This document shows, in pieces, positions 1-12,639 of a DNA stretch of 64,000 bases. A program made the translations under genes and the position numbers. The notes beneath the pieces were generated by a model. It worked only from the letters and a program-made list of their open reading frames with translations. It ran no database searches and was not told the DNA's origin. How positions within the stretch are numbered: position 1 is the first letter of the stretch; every line of letters begins with the position of its first letter. Source of the DNA: Lutjanus erythropterus (taxonomy: Eukaryota; Chordata; Actinopteri; Lutjaniformes; Lutjanidae); contig CM034591.1 in NCBI GenBank assembly GCA_020091685.1, positions 14,848,043 to 14,912,042 on the forward strand, given 5' to 3'.

Positions 1-46
1 TAACACCTGTAATGTAATATTTTCTTATGATGTGTCTGCCGTTCAG

Positions 47-165
47 GTCCATTTGTCATGACCACAGAGGAAGAGATCAGACAGGCTATCAGGGACTACC
101 AGACTGGCAAAAATGGCTTTGAAAGGGCCGTAAACTGGAGGTCCAAGATCAGAGACTCTGTCTGA
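47..165 (+). CDS. pir: Pirin, last coding exon (gene starts upstream of the window)
   Basis: An AG acceptor at 45-46 opens an exon whose first two bases finish a split Gly codon. It then reads 39 codons to TGA at 163-165. The peptide runs GPFVMTTEEEIRQAI, then KNGFERAVNW, and ends in SKIRDSV. I recognise this as the C-terminus of pirin, where GPFVM, an EEI..AI helix and KNGFERA are conserved. Pirin is a cupin-fold, iron-binding nuclear protein described as a transcriptional co-regulator; no metal ligands lie in this exon. An AATAAA at 535-540 gives a 3'UTR of about 0.4 kb. The next gene on the same strand is vegfd, which is also PIR's neighbour on the human X chromosome. Only this fragment can be judged. 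Confidence 0.9.
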
Positions 166-534
166 ACAAAACACTTTGCAGTCTTTTCCCTGGTCAACAT
201 GTTTGCTTTACATGTTCGCTGCACCAGAGGCATATTTATAGAGATATTTGTTGTAAGATAATTATGTAAAAATGTTTGAAATGTGGATATTTATTTCTCA
301 GGGTATGTTCTGTGCTTGTTTACAGGACATTTAGAACTTTCCAGCATCTATTTAAATTTGCTGCATGTCCACATGCTACATGTGGGAGTAAACGACATGC
401 CCTGTTGTTAGCACTGTAGTTGTTTACCCTCTTTTCCTTGTAAAATATAGATTTTTAAGGGAAATGTGCTTCTAACTGCTCTCCACTCCCCTTGTTAAAT
501 TTAAACTTTATTACATTTTCCCTCTGCTGTTTGA

Positions 535-540
535 AATAAA
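535..540 (+). terminator. Polyadenylation signal of pir
   Basis: An AATAAA hexamer lies 370 bases after the pir stop codon, with no coding potential between. It is the first canonical signal downstream. The assignment rests on position alone. Confidence 0.6.
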
Positions 541-1808
541 ACTGCAGCCGAGCTTTCACACATTGTTCTTACGAAGATAATTTAACGTAATTTAATTTAA
601 GTATGAAGGTTTAACAAATGTTTTTATGTCTTACCACATGATTTGCTAAAGAAAAATTGACCTATTTTATTCAGCTGTTGTAAAACAATTTTCCAGCTGC
701 CAGATATTAAATGACCTCAATAACCAAACAGCTTTACAGACCACATTAAAATTTGTTTAAAAAATGTTTTTCAGTGTTTCCTAGTTATTATAACTATCAT
801 TTTGCAGCCTACAAAAAGCTGCTTTTTCCTGCCTAGATGGATGGATGAGTGGGTGGGGTTGGTCGGTGGGACAGGGGCGGTGCTGGCATCTTATTTCCCC
901 TCACACGTTACGGAGGTCTGGATCACATTTAAAACACATGTTACTGCTCCTTGGCTGTGTGCGGTTTGGCAGCTCTGGAGGAAAAGACACTGATAGGGGA
1001 TTTAACAGGCAGAGGACTTGATCACTTGACAAACAGACATTAAAAAAGGAAGACGGGGAACACACAAGCAAATAAAAAGGCGAGCTTTGAGGACCGGCAG
1101 CAGTGGGAGAGACATAAAGGGCAGACACCAGCACAGACAGCTTCTAATAGCTTTTTTTTTTTTGAGAATTAGAGGGAGGAATTGTGTGGCTACTTTTGCA
1201 CCTCAGGGCCTTTCTGCACGGACTAACCACAGTAGGATCTGGAGAACTGAGGACTGACACAGGGGAAGTTTAACATCCAGATATTGTAACCACAGAATTT
1301 AGTGAGGGGAGCCAGGAGTCAGTAGCCAGTCAGGAGGTGGGGAAACACAAGAGGAATTTGTTCAGATTATCTAATTAGAGGCCCCTGAAATATCTTGCAG
1401 GGAAGTAATCTTGACATTTGCTTTTTCCAAGATAATTTTTCGGCATCCAAATTCCAGTAGCCTCATTATTTAACTGGACACCTCGGGTTCTGCATCAAAG
1501 CCTCTGCAGTAAGACGTGCATGTTTTAAAGCCTCTTTAGCCTCCTCCATTTGGCTCGTGGGTGTCTGGGTCGCTGTGACAGGTTACGTCTGGCTCATACA
1601 CACACAGACACACACACTCTCTCTTGACTGTGCAGCTGGAAGATCAAGAGTCTGTGTTGCACATACCTGCTCTGAGTGTGTGTGTGTGTGGTCTGAGGGA
1701 CTCAGCTGCTCTGGGAAACTGAGTCAGAAGAGGCTGAGCCAGCTCTGAGTGCTTCCTGCAAACCAGTAAAAGGAGACAAGTTTGTCTTTCTGAGTGTTTC
1801 TCACAGAA
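541..1808. other. pir-vegfd intergenic DNA and presumed vegfd promoter/5'UTR
   Basis: No exon is recognisable here. The stretch from about 1500 to 1808, with CA and GT runs near 1600-1690, probably includes the vegfd 5'UTR, but I cannot place a transcription start. Two short opposing ORFs at 802-1134 have no recognisable similarity. Confidence 0.5.
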
Positions 1809-4800
1809 ATGATGAAGATGAAACAGACTCTGTGCAGAATCTCCTGCTTGGTCACTCTGGTGGTGGAGCTGAGCTGGATAAACGTGGGCCACAGCGTGCA
1901 AAGAGACGGGGGAAACAGGGTAAGTGTGGCATGACACTTTAAGTGCATGTAATATATCAAAGCAGCAACTGGCAGAGTTTCAACGATTAATCAATCATTT
2001 GAAGGAAAGACAATAGATTATCAAAGTAGTTGACAACTAATCATTTCAGTCGTTTTCATGCAAAAATGTCAAACACTTGCTGTTCTTAAATGTAAGGATT
2101 TGGTGGTTTTCTTTGTCATTTGACAATGACAATTTGAGGACATCACTTTGGACTCTGGAAAATCATATGAACATTTTGCACATTTTTTTGATGCTTTATA
2201 GACTAAATGATTAATCGTTTAATCATGAAAATAATTGGCAGATGAATCAATAGGTGGCAAAAGTACAAACATTATTGTAAGTGCAGTTAAAAAAGTGTGT
2301 AAAAGTAAGAGTGGTAATAGTAGAAATACTGATTCAAATTATTTACTGAAATGTAAAAGTATGAAAGTAAAAAGAAGCCCTCTGAAGAACATTTCTGTGC
2401 AAAGCTAACTGAAGCTCACCTTTCCTCCATGATCAAATATCTCATCTATTTCATTTTTTTAACATCTTTTACATCATTTTAGTGTCGTTACATCTGTCAT
2501 GCATGAAATGCAAGAAGTCGTCTTTTTTATGTGTTACTGTCTCATCCATTTAGGATAAAATTGATCTTGATGTTGGGAAGGCAGCAAGCAACAAAACTAA
2601 ATAACAATAATAGTGAAACTAAAGGAACAAATCTGTTTAATGAAAATGTAAGGAATAAAACTACAAATACTGTTCAAATGTAGGGAGTAAAAGTAAAATG
2701 TTGTCACAAAAATCAATATTGAAGTTAAGTACAGGTACATGAAAAATCTACTTGGTTGTTGGTTGGAAGGAATTTGAACACATTAGTTTGAGTCTGGGAA
2801 ATTGTAAGCATTTTTTTTTACAATATTTTGACATTTTATAGACTAAACCATTAATCAATTAACTGTGAAAATAATCACCAGATTAATTAATAATGAAAAT
2901 AATTGTTAACCGCAGCCCCGTAGGTGATTTATAGCAAATTTTGCTCCCCTTTGGCACTAAAAATAACTTAAATTTACTATATAACATCTAACCAGAGAGC
3001 AGGAATTAAGACACTGCATTGCTCTCATATAGTTGATGCAGTCAGGGCTTGATTTCACTCGTTTGCAGTGTTGTGTAGCCTCTCACCTCTTTTCACTCAT
3101 AAACCTCACTCCTGACTACTTGCTGCCAGTGCAGTTCACTCACGTGTGCCGTCCACTGAAACCAAAATCGACAGTAATCACATGTGCATGTCAACATCGG
3201 GTCTGCATCAGAGGGATCATTGAATCTATTCACTTCTATTCTTTAGCCCTAATTTGATTTTCTTCGTCCATCTGTCATTCATCTCTATTATTTTTGTCTG
3301 TCTCCACTTTCTCTCCATTTAACCTGCCCCCTTCAGTCTTTACATCCCTCTCTCAGGCGCTGTCCCTCTCTGTTTCTCATTAGTGGGTCTATCCCCTGGT
3401 AGAAATTGCAGAGGGGAAACCTCCCTATTTTTTTTCTATTGTTGTTTCTCTGATTTAAGTGGAAGCAGTTGGCCAGCCAACCTGCCCCACCCTCTGTTCT
3501 GCAGCACATCAGAGGGCTCCGATCATTATAGTTGTCCAGGAGAAATAAAGCAGATATTGTGCAGACAAGTGTAATATTCCATAGCTGTCCCCTCTGACAT
3601 GTCTCCACCCCGACTGTAGACCTGCCAGTATCATCCAGTATCAGGCTTCAGCTTTCCCGCCTCAAAAATGAGCCTGGGACGTCCTAAATTTTAACTCCTC
3701 TTCTCTCCAGTCCTCTGCTCATATAGCTCAAACCCCGGCTCTTCAAAGTCTGTTTCAACGAGACAAAACACTAAAAATCTTTTCTACTCTGCTTCCATTT
3801 TGTTCTGGTTTATGTCATCATGAAAACTGTGGTAGCTTGACAGTCGGTTTTATGTTTATTCCCCACTCCTGAATCACAGCTCTTCTCCTCTCTATGGAGA
3901 GCTGCCAAGGATAATTTGATCCTTGGTTTAAATCTGGCTCCATGGCGTCCTTATAGTGTATTTAAATCCATACTGTTTGGTAGCAGGGTCATAAGCAGTG
4001 TTCAGAGAGGCAGACTGGAGCAGACACATAAATCTGCTGCTGCAGCTGTTGATAATCACACTCTGATTAATGGGTGTGACATCGGGCCAAGTCCTAAAAG
4101 TCTCTCCACACCACAACAAACGTCAAATCAACTCTGCCTCACATGTTAGCAGAAAATAATACAAGACACTAGTAGTGATATATCGGCTCTACTGTCTCGC
4201 TCTTTCTTCTCTTTAACTGCAGTACCAACGTAGTCCCTCCCCTTCTCACTTTTCTCCCCTTCTCATCAGTTGTCATGTTAAAGCCTTGTCATATTTGTCT
4301 TTTAATGAAAATAAAAAATTTCATGCCCTAAATGCTGAGTCAATATTGGTATCGAAAATGGAATCGAAAGTATTCTATCAAAATTAGAAATTTCAGTCTT
4401 ATTACATTTGTCATTATACAGCAGGGTTGTATAGTGAAATTTAGATGTAGTTCTCTCTTTGCTCCTCATAAAAACAACATTCATAATTATATTTGAAGAG
4501 ATTAAAATAAAAACAAACTGTTTTACATGATGGAGCGCTGAGGATGTAGCCTGTTGTCAGTGTAGTCTGTAGACTGTGAAATGAGAGACTGTTAATGAGA
4601 GGCTGTTCTTACAAGAGGCATACAATGTCCTTACTTAAATTAAAAAGTTCTTTTTACTAAATTTATACCAGTCTTTTCATTTTTTCTTGCTTACACTGAG
4701 TTTCCAGTACTTCTTGGCCTCATACTTGTTTCATTCTTTAATAGTGTTTTTTTTCTGAGGAAGTTAGTGGCAGTAATGTATTTGACACAAATAAGTTATT

Positions 4801-7800
4801 TTATTTACTTTCCTCAAATCAGTTTTGTAATTTTTTTGTAAGTAAACTTAACTGGTTAGAATTAATATTTACCAGGCCGTGTCTGATATCACTCACTTAT
4901 TTACTAAATAGTTAGCTACATTTACCCTCTGCCATGTCAGTGTGATATTTATCCACAATATAGTGCCTTAAAAATTCCACAATATAACTAGTATTACTCC
5001 TGTGCAACCCTACATCTGTCAGCGATGACACAAAATGATGAGTGATAGGTGTTCAAAACCTCACTGTACTCCCCACTGTTGAGTATACTAAGAGGTGTGC
5101 AAGCCCATCAGGATTACCTTACGAGGCAGCTGGATTCTCAACATCACGTGAGCATCCATCTTGCCAGACTTCAAGTTTCAATTCTGTCTGTGTTTGCACC
5201 AAAAGTGGTGAAGCCAATCAGCATCTAAGGAGGGACCACTGGCAGCTAAGGAAGTGACAGCAGGAAGAAGCATCCACAGAAGCGTTGATCTGATTGGTTG
5301 AAGTTAGGCTGTGTGAGATGTGATAGACAGATGGTTCATCAAATCACTTGCCAAGTGTTTTTTTCTTTTTTTTTTTTTGAAAGTGCTTGCCCTTTTCCAT
5401 ACAGTATCTAAGGAGGACGTCTCAGATAGTGCTGTGTAATAAACCATCTGGTGTCTCAGGTTACCATCTGGACCCTACAGGCCCGACAGGCTGAGTCCAT
5501 TCCATAAATAGACTGGGCTCAGGTCAGACCTGGCTAGGCTACAACTAGGACTAGGACTGGAGTTAGTGGTCCCTGTAGGGCTCTAGCGTCCAGGGACTAG
5601 GGAAGGAACATTGCCACTCACCAAGTATTGGACAAATTGAAATTTTGACTTAATTTGGGCACGAGAAAAAAAGTTTAGGGATTACCAAAGTCAGTCAAAA
5701 CGATCCTTTAGAGGTGACAAATATCTGTAGCAGATTTGACAGCAACCCACCCTGTAGTTTTCACTAAAAATCACATACGTCAGCTTAATGTTGGTGCTAT
5801 AGTTAAAGTCAGACGATCACCAAAGTTAGTAGAATTTCTCCTTTAGGGACTTTGAATATCTATAGGAAGTTGTGAGGGAATCCATTGCATATTTACCTCT
5901 GAACAACAAATTTCAGCACAATGTTGCCACCAGAGGAAAATTCAGGGGATCATCGAATTCTGTAGGATTCATCTTCTGAGGACCATGAACATTTACCACA
6001 TTGCATGGCAATCCATCCAGTAGTAGCTGAGATATTTCACTGTGGACCAAAGCAGTGGATTGTGGTTTTTCACACTTTTATGTTCCTGTGAAACATGAAA
6101 TGATGATTGACTGTGATCCCTGCAGGTGATAGAGCAGTGGGAAAGAGACGTCCGTTCAGCCTCCAGCCTGGACGAGCTGCTGAGGCTCGCAGACTTTCCT
6201 GACTGGAAGTTGTGGAAGTGTCGTTTGAGACTGCAGCAGCCTGAGACGCTCTCTTCTCCACCTTCAGCAGGCTCACACCGCTCGACACGCTATGCTGCAG
6301 AATCTTACAGCCTGGAGATACTTAAAGGTTGGATAAAACATGCAGTCCACATAGCGTGATTCTGTATATGTGTTGATGTGTTTATGAACATTGAGTGTCT
6401 CCCATTCAGCCATCGATGAAGAGTGGCAGCGGACTCAGTGCATGCCGAGGGAAACGTGTGTCGATGTAGCCAAGGAGCTCGGCACCGACCCCTTGATGTT
6501 CTTCAAGCCACCTTGCGTGTCTGTCCACAGGTTTGTATCACATGAAATGAGAACTCAAACATTTTGACGATGGCCATTGGTTTGTGGGCTTTCGCTTTGA
6601 AGCCTCAAGATTTGCATTATGGGGGGATGCCATTTTAGCATGCACATGGAACTGGTGGGTAACATACTGCGACTTAGCCGGTGTTTGGTTTGGCTTGTCT
6701 TTTCAGCAGGAAATAATAGTGGCCTTCCTGGTTGCAATCTTTCTCATATTGTAGCTGAACAGTACACTGAAATGCTTTTGAAAGCAATTTAAATTTGATC
6801 AGCACTGCACTTTAAAGTTTGATCTGAGTTCTGGGAGGCTCCATTGGAAACCAGAAACACCAGCTGCCTGTCGTGTCTGGAAGGGAACATCAGACATGCA
6901 AAAGATCTTGCAAGAGTGCTCATTTTAACCCAAACAATGATCTTTCCCTAACTATAACTAGGTGTTGTTTGTCCCTAAATCTACACAGATTTTAACCACT
7001 TCTCTATGACCTCTGACCCAATGTTATCTTTAGATATAGAAAACTCACATAAAAATGAAAACCCTCAACTCCTCAGCGTCAACAACTTGCTTTATGTGCA
7101 ACTGTTCCATATTATATTACTTTTTTCCATACATGTCACTTTACCCAAATGTGACTTTGTTTTTCTACTGACAGGTGCAGTGGCTGCTGCAATCAAGAGG
7201 GCGTCACCTGCAGAAACACGACTACTGTATACGTGAATAAAACTGTGAGTATCTCAGGTGATATGTGGTTGTCCTTTTGACATTTTCTAACTATTTAATT
7301 TTTTTTTTTGTGGTTTTGAGTAACAGCAGTGCTAGTTTTCAGTCAAACACTCTTACACTAATCTCTGCATGTGAATGTGTGTTTCTGTGCATTTCAGGTC
7401 CTCAGTGTCATTCCATTCAAGTTCGTACCAGAACCCGTGCTAATAAAAGTAGCTAATCATACGGAGTGCAGGTGCATGGAGCCCGCCATAATACGACGTG
7501 ACGCTGAACCTCACAGGAGCAGCGGGTGAGTCCAGAACCTCAGTCTTCAATCTTATTTCTCAACTGGATTTTGTGCAATGCTTTGTTCTGTTCTAATCAA
7601 CGTGTGTTGTTTGTCGGCAGCTGCTCTCCGATGAGCCAGCTGTCAGAGGCAGAGGACTCCAGGAGACTTTGTGCCAGTGGGTTGATTTGGGATTGTTCAA
7701 CTGACAGATGCATACCTTACCCCTCCAGTACACCAGGTATGTGTGTGTGTGTGTCTTTGACTAAAGCTATTTTCAGGGTCACATTTCAAACTCGAGACCA

Positions 7801-10800
7801 GTTATCTGGGGACGGCTGGTGCGATTGAGGACAAGAGTCATGTCCCCAGTGAGAAAAACGCTGATAACTAGGTAACTGGTTAAGGGTAGGGGTAAGTTAA
7901 CACTAGAAGTTTCAGAATTGCAGAACTATTTGAATCGCTGTAAGAAGTCATTTTAACCTTTGACTTCCAAACTCTCTCCCATGATAAATACCAGACTGAA
8001 AGATTAAACCATTTATTCTTTTAGTTTATCTTTTTAAAAAATGAAATAACATCAATAAAATGTAAATTTTGTAAAATGTATCAGTATATTCAACAATATA
8101 CTGGCCATTGTGTGTAGTTTTCAGTTATCCAATCCAAATTTTATATTAATATAGAGTTACTCAGAGCAAGAAACAGTGAAATGTATTTTATAAATTATAA
8201 ACATGTTATTTTAACACTAATAATGACAAAGTCTTGCCTAGAACATTCACAAAATAATCATAGCCTATGGGAAAAGGCTGGAAACAAAGGTAAAACAAAA
8301 AAAAAGTTAGCAACATTGCTATTTGTAATAAGTAAGGGTACGTTGTGAGTGAGTTATAGGTGCTGAGACAAAAAGTGTTACAACCATCCCTGGTCTCCCC
8401 TGGTCTAATTGGGTCTAATTAGCAATCATTTGTATTTTAATGTCAGGAAATTGGAAATCGAGACCCCTTGTGAAGTTTTATTGACAGAAACGGTGGTAGT
8501 TGCTAAGCAACCATGAGGCTGTGCGAGAAGTAACACTATAGCAGTGGCAGTTGCCGTGGCAATGACCACCTATGGCTGAAATAGGTAAAAAATTATCACA
8601 TTTCCTTTGCCCTTTTAGTAATATGTAAAAAATAATAATAATAATTGAAACTAGCCACTTTTAAGTCAGGTACTGGCAGCATTCTATTTTTTAATTCAAC
8701 AAAGTAATTGCACACATAAATCTGAAACTAGTCAAAATTGCCACCTTGGCTGTCCTAGTGTTAGAGTGAGGGTTAGGTAAGTAGTGATTATGGGTAGGTT
8801 TAGGGAAACACTCAGGGGAATGAATGCAAGTCTGTAATGACATGAAAAAAAATGACAAACACGTGTGCAACAGAGAGAAAGGCCTTTTGGACGTGTGCAA
8901 CAGATTTAAAAAGCAGTGCACAAAACAACATTGAGTCAGTTTTTATGTACACTAACTGTACTTAAAGGAGCATTTCACCCCAAAATCAAAAATACATATT
9001 TCCCTCTTAACTGCAGTGCTAATTATTCATCAAGATAGTTTTGGTGTGACTTATTGCAGTTTTGTAGATATCAGCTGTAGAGATGTCTGCCTTCTCTGTA
9101 ATAGCTTGGTGGCACTTGGTTTGTGGTCCTCAAAAGGCCAAAAGAAAAAAAAACATTTGAAAAACTCAACAGCAACGTCTCTTTCCAGAAATCATGACCG
9201 GGTTACTTCAGATAATCCACAGACCTGTTTCATGAACGAAAGATTTTGTTTCCACTGAACTGCACCCACTGACAGTATCACTGTCCAGAACGAAGTGTGC
9301 ATCTCCTCATGGACGAGATGTTTTAGCTGCTGGGTGCAGTTCTGTAGAAAGAAATGGTTCCTAAAATGAAACTGGGTTGTATTTTCACATGAGCAAATAA
9401 TCTGATTACATCATCCAACATTGAACTTTGGTCCAGACAGAAAGGGGAACTGCACTGATGTTACACATGAAAATCTTCTCACAGGTTTTGCAAAGTACTC
9501 ATTATGTGAAAAAAGTTGTATAAAACCTTTGTGGTTCCAAAGGGAGCTGCATTAAAGTCTGATAAATTGCCTCAAGTGATGTCACTTGAGTCACTGTTGT
9601 TTGGGTCTGAAGAGTATAAATAATATTCCTGAAATAAGAAAGAAGTGAATCTACCAGACCTCTGTGGCCTGCTCTTCATCTCTGCTTGAAGCTTGTGGCT
9701 TGAGGTTACATTAGCTGGTACTACCAATCTCTGACCTAACTGTCGGAGGTTGAGTTGCATTGTGGGTAATGTAGGCGCAAGGAAAGAAAATGCATGGAAT
9801 AAAAAAGCTTATATTTCTGGTTCTGCTGCATCAAATTTTAGACTTTTTTTTATTTTCGACTGTCCATTGTGAATCCAATAATATCATAGGAGTGCAATAT
9901 TAAATCAGCAGAGTACTTTTTAAATGCCTCCACAGCTACTGGGAAACAAAAATTGTGAATATGGTAAATATATCTGCAAAACATCAGCATCTTAACGTTG
10001 TCTCTGTGAGCATGTTAGCAGTCAGCGCAAAGCTCAGCCTTACAGAGCTGCATTAATTTATACTCTGACATCAGTGGACTTTTTCACTGACACATTAGAG
10101 TGAATTGAAGATACTTAAAGTTCATTATCAAAGTATAACCAAACTGATATATTATTGAGATTCAGCTAGCAAGATGAAAAGTCATTAATTTATACTGTCT
10201 TTTTGACTTAAATGCATCATTATTGCCTCCCCTCAGACCTTCCACTCAGTACATGGATGCCTGACTGTGAGATAGACGTGGAACGCTGTGACTGTCTTCC
10301 CCGACCCGCGCCAACTGCCCAGCCCAGACCGACCCATCGCTGTCCACTCAACTCTTCCAAGTGTGCCAGGCACCAGCGTTTCGATCCAGTCTCCTGCAGG
10401 TAAGTCAGGGAAAAGTCTGTTTATTTACCAAGGACACTATAAATGCTCTAGTAGTCCCTTGATTATCAAACTGTGGTTTGTCTGCGGCTGATGGTACGCA
10501 AGCTCCCTCTAGTGGCAGGCAGAGGAATATTTTTAAATGAGATAAATGAATTAAAAATACATATAATACAACCAGCAAATTTCAAATGGAAATACAAAAA
10601 TTCTGATATAACTTGAATGTAATTTAAAATAAGTTTTGTGCTTCCTGTAATATTCGATATCAGCTTGCTGCATAGTCACAATCGTGCATGTAGCCCATAC
10701 ATCGGCCATGATTATCGGTAGTCACAAGCTAAGAGGTTGAAAATGAATGCTCCAAAAACACTGCAATTGTGGCTCCAAACAGGAACTATTACAAAATGAA

Positions 10801-11312
10801 GTGCAGATCAGGAGACAATATTTCGAGCAGCTGCATTGAAAATGAAGTGGATGACAGTAAACCGAACACAAGTCCTAGTGACTACTAAGGAAGAACCAGT
10901 CAAGTGTCCATATCACCTGCTTGCATAAAAACAGCAATGTGGTACTTGGAGGGCTGAATATGTTCTGGGGTGGTAATGTTGTATAAAAAGTTTGAGAAAC
11001 ACTGCTCTAGTTTATACTCAACAGTGACATAACACACACAAAAGACGTGGATTTGGCGTTATCATAAGCAACAAGAAAAACTGTAAAATGTTATAAGGAA
11101 ATTATTAAGATAAAAAGATCCAGTGTAAGATAAATCAAAGTGTATTCTCAGTGGCTACTCAGACATGCAGGATGAACTGAATAAACAAAGCGATCCGTTT
11201 CTTAAACTCCAGCTGAGTTCAGGTTTATCCTGGCAGAACAGTCTGAATTTATGCATTTTTCATACTTATAAATGATCCCTCTTTTATTCACAGATGCAAG
11301 TTCCCCAAGTAG
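1809..11312 (+). CDS. vegfd: Vascular endothelial growth factor D, complete coding region in 8 exons
   Basis: The exons are 1809-1919, 6126-6327, 6410-6530, 7175-7244, 7398-7525, 7621-7736, 10237-10399 and 11294-11312. All introns are GT-AG and the frame closes at 309 aa. Residues 1-30 hold a hydrophobic signal-like stretch. The N-terminal propeptide follows (SSLDELLRLADF, DWKLWKCRLRL). The VEGF homology domain is about 106-195: it contains EEWQRTQC, the PDGF/VEGF signature PPCVSVHRCSGCC at 138-150, the N-glycosylation site NHT at 188, and the knot cysteines ECRC at 191-194. IIRR (199-202) matches the C-terminal processing site. The Cys-rich tail is short compared with human VEGF-D (354 aa). 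The product is a secreted VEGFR ligand for lymphatic and vascular growth. VEGF-C is the alternative; adjacency to pir and the PEPVLIKVANHT stretch favour VEGF-D. An extra intron splits the VHD exon. Confidence 0.93.
1978..2252 (+). repeat. AATCGATTAATC-type dispersed repeat, copy 1
   Basis: The copy contains AACGATTAATCAATC, a segment reading 'gaggacatcactttggactctgg', and ends in ATTAATCG-type text followed by AATAATTGGCAGATGAATC. The same ordered blocks recur at 2762-2921, 31592-31850, 46065-46500, 57365-57785, 57970-58310 (reverse) and 59610-59815 (reverse). There is no coding capacity. Such elements are common in teleosts; I cannot name the family. Confidence 0.7.
2253..2760 (+). repeat. 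AAAAGTA-rich dispersed repeat
   Basis: The stretch opens with GGTGGCAAAAGTACA and contains 'tgatgttgggaaggcagc' near 2567. Both blocks recur in the same order at 40978-41590, where the second reads 'tgatgttgggaaggcagcg' near 41424. A related AAAAGTACTCAT-containing copy lies at 23690-24060. The element is non-coding and its family is not identified. Confidence 0.6.
2762..2921 (+). repeat. AATCGATTAATC-type dispersed repeat, copy 2 (partial)
   Basis: Only the right-hand blocks are kept: the 'tttgagtctgggaaattg' segment, ATAGACTAAACCATTAATC, and the AATAATCACCAGATTAATTAAT terminus followed by a Cys-Ala-like 'cgcagcccc' end. It matches copy 1. Confidence 0.6.
5060..5480 (+). repeat. Dispersed repeat shared with 14.5-15.4 kb
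   Basis: The block 'gaggcagctggattctca' with a following 'catccatcttgcca' recurs in diverged form at 14540-14600. The block 'ggcagctaaggaa...gcatccac' and the 'cccttttcca...tctaagga' segment recur at 15240-15345. It is non-coding, and I cannot name the family. Confidence 0.55.
5625..6060 (+). repeat. Teleost dispersed repeat (AAGTATTGGACAAATTGAAA type)
   Basis: Characteristic blocks are AAGTATTGGACAAATTGAAA, 'ggggatcatcgaattc', CATGGCAATCCATCCAGTAG and GAGATATTTCACTGTG. Related blocks appear at 34515-34975 and 37655-37810. From memory this is one of the commonest unclassified fish repeats. It ends 65 bases before vegfd exon 2. Confidence 0.65.
8955..9790 (+). repeat. Teleost non-autonomous repeat in vegfd intron 6
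   Basis: The element starts at AAAGGAGCATTTCACCCCAAAA. It runs through 'gtagagatgtctgccttctct', 'aaaaactcaacagcaacgtc' and 'gataatccacagacctg', and ends near 'gttgcattgtgggtaatg'. I recognise these ordered blocks as a recurrent teleost repeat without coding capacity. Its class is unsure. It lies in the 2.5-kb intron 7737-10236. Confidence 0.6.
10454..11004 (+). mobile_element. hAT-type non-autonomous element in vegfd intron 7
   Basis: The right end is TTTGAGAAACACTG, the reverse complement of the hAT-like terminus CAGTGTTTCTCAAA. The left end holds the eroded partner (GATTATCAAACTGTGG). Flanks CTCTAGTA (10446-10453) and CTCTAGTT (11005-11012) match 7 of 8, as expected for an hAT 8-bp target duplication. 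No transposase frame is present. It lies between the last two vegfd coding exons. Confidence 0.65.
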
Positions 11313-11561
11313 AAGTCCACTGGGGAAATAAATCACGACAACCTGCTGGCCAAGGATGTTTGGAGGCAGAGAAAAAAGGCTCATAATTTATTTACAGTCC
11401 TATTTATGCCGATCACTTTAACTAATTAAGATGATATTAACTCACATGACCATGTTAATTGATTTTTTTAACATGCTTACCTTATGTTTCAATCAATGTG
11501 TAAAGTTTATGATGTTTCTGATTTGTACATTTGTTCTTTCTGCACTGAATATGTAGTTTAT

Positions 11562-11567
11562 ATTAAA
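11562..11567 (+). terminator. Probable polyadenylation signal of vegfd
   Basis: An ATTAAA variant signal 250 bases after the vegfd stop is followed by a T-rich tract. No canonical AATAAA lies closer to the stop. Confidence 0.45.
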
Positions 11568-12639
11568 AGATTATTTTTATAATTTGAACCTGCTTTGAAT
11601 TTATGGATTATTGCTCAGCTTCTGATGGAAATTTCACTCAAGTTATTCAAAGATACTCAGACACAAAATGACTTATGGGATGAAAATCTAGTTTATATTC
11701 ATACATGGTCCATAACGCTGTTTAATAGATTTTACATAGATAACACTATTCAATGGAAAACTTACATGAAATATACCCTCCTTTGTGTGAAAAATGTGAC
11801 ACAGAGGAACTTAATTTGGTTTTCAGCTACATTCTTTGTCCCAAAATACAAGGTTACTGGATCGTCCTCTTCTTTTTTTTGACAAAGTTACTGAATGTTC
11901 AGACAGATCCAGGCCCAGTTTTAATAATTCTGTGAAAAACTAAAGATATAAGGAAACTAAAACTGCATTACTATCACTGCAAAAAAAAAAAAAACTTATC
12001 CTCTTATTTTGGACAAAGAAAGAGGTTCAAATATTTAAACTCTGGCTCACAGAACTGATTTACAGACAGTTTTTGCGAGATTTATCAGTAAAGACAACTT
12101 AAAAGGTTTTCAGAAGATTTGGCAAACTTTAAGTTTCTTATCTCACAGATGGAACCAAATCTTAACTTCAGTCTGGGGTTGGAATGGGGTGCAGGTAGAT
12201 AAGAGGAGGGTTTGAGGTCATTTAGGGGTTTGTTTATTTACTCATTTATTTCTGATAGGAAGGCAGTATGTTTTTCTTATGTTTTTGAAACTATGTTTAC
12301 ATGGAAAAGAAAGATGGCAACACACATTTTGGTATCTTTGAAAAATGATGCTTCACAACAAAAAAAAAAATCTGAAAATGTAGTTATCAAAAGTAATTGA
12401 AAAAAAATTCAAATTATTGCATGGTTAATGGGCAACAAGGACCGCTGACTTCTGTCATGAAAAGTAAAGTTTTAAAGTGAAGAATAAGTTAAATTTTGTT
12501 GCTTCAGAATGACGATAAAAGTAACCTGATGATCTTGTTTTTGGCTTTAAAGGTCCCGGGTTTTATTGTTTTAAAGCACTGATTCAGAGGGGATTTAATG
12601 TGTTTTCTGTGACTGATCCAACAGAAAAAGATCCTTTAA

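Larger units (their letters stand above)
1920..6125 (+). other. vegfd intron 1, repeat-rich
   Basis: This is a 4.2-kb GT-AG intron. It carries two copies of an AATCGATTAATC-type repeat (1978-2252, 2762-2921), an AAAAGTA-rich repeat between them, a repeat shared with 14.5-15.4 kb (5060-5480), and another shared with 34.5 and 37.7 kb (5625-6060). I see no recognisable gene in 2930-5050. Confidence 0.7.
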
